Both the position numbers and the translations under genes were made by a program. The notes under the pieces are model-generated. The model saw only the letters and a list, made by a program, of their open reading frames with translations. It searched no databases and was not told the origin of the DNA. Shown here piece by piece: positions 62,649-64,000 of a stretch of 64,000 bases of DNA. The stretch lies in contig NZ_BIFR01000001.1 of assembly GCF_003967535.1 (NCBI RefSeq), positions 2,479,001 through 2,543,000 on the forward strand, given 5' to 3'. Each line of letters begins with the position of its first letter. The stretch's first letter is position 1. The stretch comes from Tengunoibacter tsumagoiensis. Its GTDB lineage: Bacteria; Chloroflexota; Ktedonobacteria; Ktedonobacterales; Ktedonobacteraceae.

Positions 62649-63041
62649 ATGTTTAGGGAGAGAAGCTTCTTAATTGCTATTATAGCATTCTCTATATTGC
62701 TATTCGCTCTTTTAGGATGGTTTGTGTTTCGCCTGACTTCTTTGATGATAGCTTTTGATATAAGCGCTATCGTAATTATCAGCATTTTGGTAGGTGGAGT
62801 GTCAAATTTATTGAACTCTCAAAAAAAGGTCAATAGTATGAAAAAGACAACAAAAACGCAGATTGCATTAATGATTGTTGGGGTATTCTTTCTTATAGGA
62901 AGCTTGATAGTTCTTTTTCTTCCTTTCAATAACGTAGTTTCAATGAGTCGAAATACTGGTATTGTTCTAACGATCGTGTTGGGTATTATTGGAATGGTAT
63001 TTCTTGCGATTGGTGCATACATTCATCCTGATACTCATTAG
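62649..63041 (+). CDS. Four-TM small membrane protein, array member
   Basis: A 130-residue protein with AGGAGAG 6 bases upstream of ATG 62649. It has two pairs of helices split by a basic stretch (NSQKKVNSMKKTTKTQ), as if two two-helix proteins had fused. A second internal start (M at 62838) would give only the last pair. It has no recognisable RHS tip directly before it. It may be a second immunity gene of tip 4 or the partner of a lost tip. Confidence 0.6.
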   Translation: MFRERSFLIAIIAFSILLFALLGWFVFRLTSLMIAFDISAIVIISILVGGVSNLLNSQKKVNSMKKTTKTQIALMIVGVFFLIGSLIVLFLPFNNVVSMSRNTGIVLTIVLGIIGMVFLAIGAYIHPDTH

Positions 63042-63054
63042 ATAATAACTTTCC

Positions 63055-63416
63055 TTGCATTTAATGTTTACAACTGCAGGAATCACCCTGAGCTACAACG
63101 CCCTGAACCAGACCACGAAGAATGGTTCCACCACCTACACCTATAGCGGAACCACCCAGAGCGAGCGGGTTCAGGTCAATAGCGATGGTGGGTTAGGTCT
63201 CACCACCGCGAAGACCTCGGCAGGCTCGACCGAATATGTGTGCTGTAGCTGCGGCCTGCTCAACAACGAATGAACGCCAGACGGCAAGAAGGTTTTCTGA
63301 TACCTGGGAGTATCGCTCTTACTGGTTCAGGAGTTAATGTACTTAGTGGTCTGGTGGGAGTGGGTCTTAGTGGATTAGGAAGTATCGCACTTGATTATCT
63401 TACAAATGCATGTTGA
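63055..63416 (+). pseudogene. Orphan RHS end with tip 5
   Basis: The segment 63088-63291 matches 58161-58364 of the RHS gene over 204 bp with about three differences, one of which turns Arg CGA into TGA (63271-63273). The core end is deleted, and the frame changes to a short hydrophobic tip (SIALTGSGVNVLSGLVGVGL, then LDYLTNAC) that stops at 63416. Confidence 0.65.
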
Positions 63417-63467
63417 TCGTCTAATATAAAATATTATTAGCGGTTAATTAATAGGAGGATCTTAGCA

Positions 63468-63605
63468 ATGAACATCATAATTGGTAGTGATAGAGCCATT
63501 GGAATAGTAGTTGGTATCATTTTAGCGATTATAATTTTCACTCTCATTGCATCGTTGATTTTTTATATGAATAGAATTGCACAAAGGAGAAAATTAAAAA
63601 AATGA
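63468..63605 (+). CDS. Small one-TM protein, candidate immunity protein 5
   Basis: A 45-residue protein from ATG 63468 to TGA 63605, with AGGAGG 9-14 bases upstream. It has one long hydrophobic stretch of about 23 residues and a very basic end (RIAQRRKLKK). It follows tip 5. Confidence 0.55.
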   Translation: MNIIIGSDRAIGIVVGIILAIIIFTLIASLIFYMNRIAQRRKLKK

Positions 63606-63744
63606 TATGATCTTGATGTTGAGACTAAATGAGTCTATGAGAACGTTTTGAGACGTTTCCTTTAGGCAATGAGTTCCTCGTAATAATGAGAGGGTCGTTG
63701 TAGGAAATGTTATAGGCTGAGAATAGAGTGCCTGTATGATCATC

Positions 63745-64000
63745 AGGGCTGGCCAGGAAGTCAACGCCGACCCATACTATCCCTACGGCAACATCGTCAG
63801 CCAGCAAGGACAGAGCGGGCTCAACAACCCCTGGAAGCTACTACGATAGCAGCAGCGGCCTGACCAAATTTGGCATTCGCTATTACGATCCTACCCGTTG
63901 TGGGAGATGGACCTGGCGAACGCTAGTGAGGGGGAGCTTACAGGAGACGCTGAAAGGGAAGCCATATGTGTATGCGGATAATAATCTTTCACCTCATCTT
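63745..64000 (+). pseudogene. Orphan RHS end 6, running off the window
   Basis: It reads [20 protein letters not shown] and then loses frame: relative to the RHS gene, 11 bp are missing after NPWK, and bases are added near 63893. It ends inside the region that would read YVYADNN. A further tip probably lies beyond base 64000. Confidence 0.6.

Overview
The window looks like chromosome from a large-genome, Ktedonobacteria-type member of the Chloroflexota. This is an inference from the gene families, not a database match: XRE-NACHT-membrane fusions, several soluble Ser/Thr kinases, an ECF sigma/zinc anti-sigma pair, a GH57 enzyme, RHS/YD-repeat genes with orphan tips, and many mobile elements. 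No rRNA or tRNA gene was found.

Left part (1-15.7 kb). A penicillin-acylase-family gene runs off the left edge on the minus strand. A small XRE regulator diverges from it, with a near-identical 20-bp palindrome on each side of the regulator. Next come a 184-bp MITE-like element and a decayed transposase gene split by a complete group II intron (about 4252-6765) that encodes an RT/maturase/HNH protein. Two overlapping paralogues, each HTH-NACHT-multi-TM of about 830 residues, follow, and then a 956-residue membrane histidine kinase.

Integrated element (15742-28502). A perfect 55-bp direct repeat bounds 12.7 kb of plasmid-like DNA. Inside the repeats are paired arm-type sites, a tyrosine integrase, an excisionase-like protein, a Rep_trans-like initiator, an archaeo-eukaryotic-type primase with a C-terminal zinc-binding region, a duplicated-domain protein, a Pro-rich membrane protein and more than a dozen small unknown genes. 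About 22 genes lie in one minus-strand run. An HTH-GNAT regulator and a coiled-coil protein diverge from it. The intergenic region holds two face-to-face promoters and a 22-bp repeated operator candidate. I recognise no conjugation, capsid or terminase gene.

Housekeeping and signalling part (28.5-57.5 kb). This holds a short MarR-like regulator, an ECF sigma factor with a divergent zinc anti-sigma factor, CcdA, a DUF2085-like membrane protein, a HEAT-repeat protein, two Ser/Thr kinases, a primary-type sigma factor, Tex, a site-2 protease with CBS domains, FtsH, a CAP-domain lipoprotein, a PP2C phosphatase, a class-I glutamine amidotransferase, a GH57 glycosidase, a secreted SGNH hydrolase, a NarL-type two-component pair, an NAD-binding epimerase-like protein and a lactonase-like metallo-beta-lactamase. 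A highly repetitive intergenic stretch (42.1-42.7 kb) lies upstream of ftsH.

Right end (57.5-64 kb). A 5'-truncated RHS gene with an intact C-terminal end is followed by at least five orphan RHS ends. Each recognisable tip is a different hydrophobic Gly/Ala-rich sequence, and nearly all are followed by a small AT-rich gene for a membrane protein. The layout is that of a toxin-tip/immunity cassette array, here with membrane-type tips and membrane-type candidate immunity proteins. The array continues past the window. This array and the 12.7-kb integrated element are the two most interesting parts.
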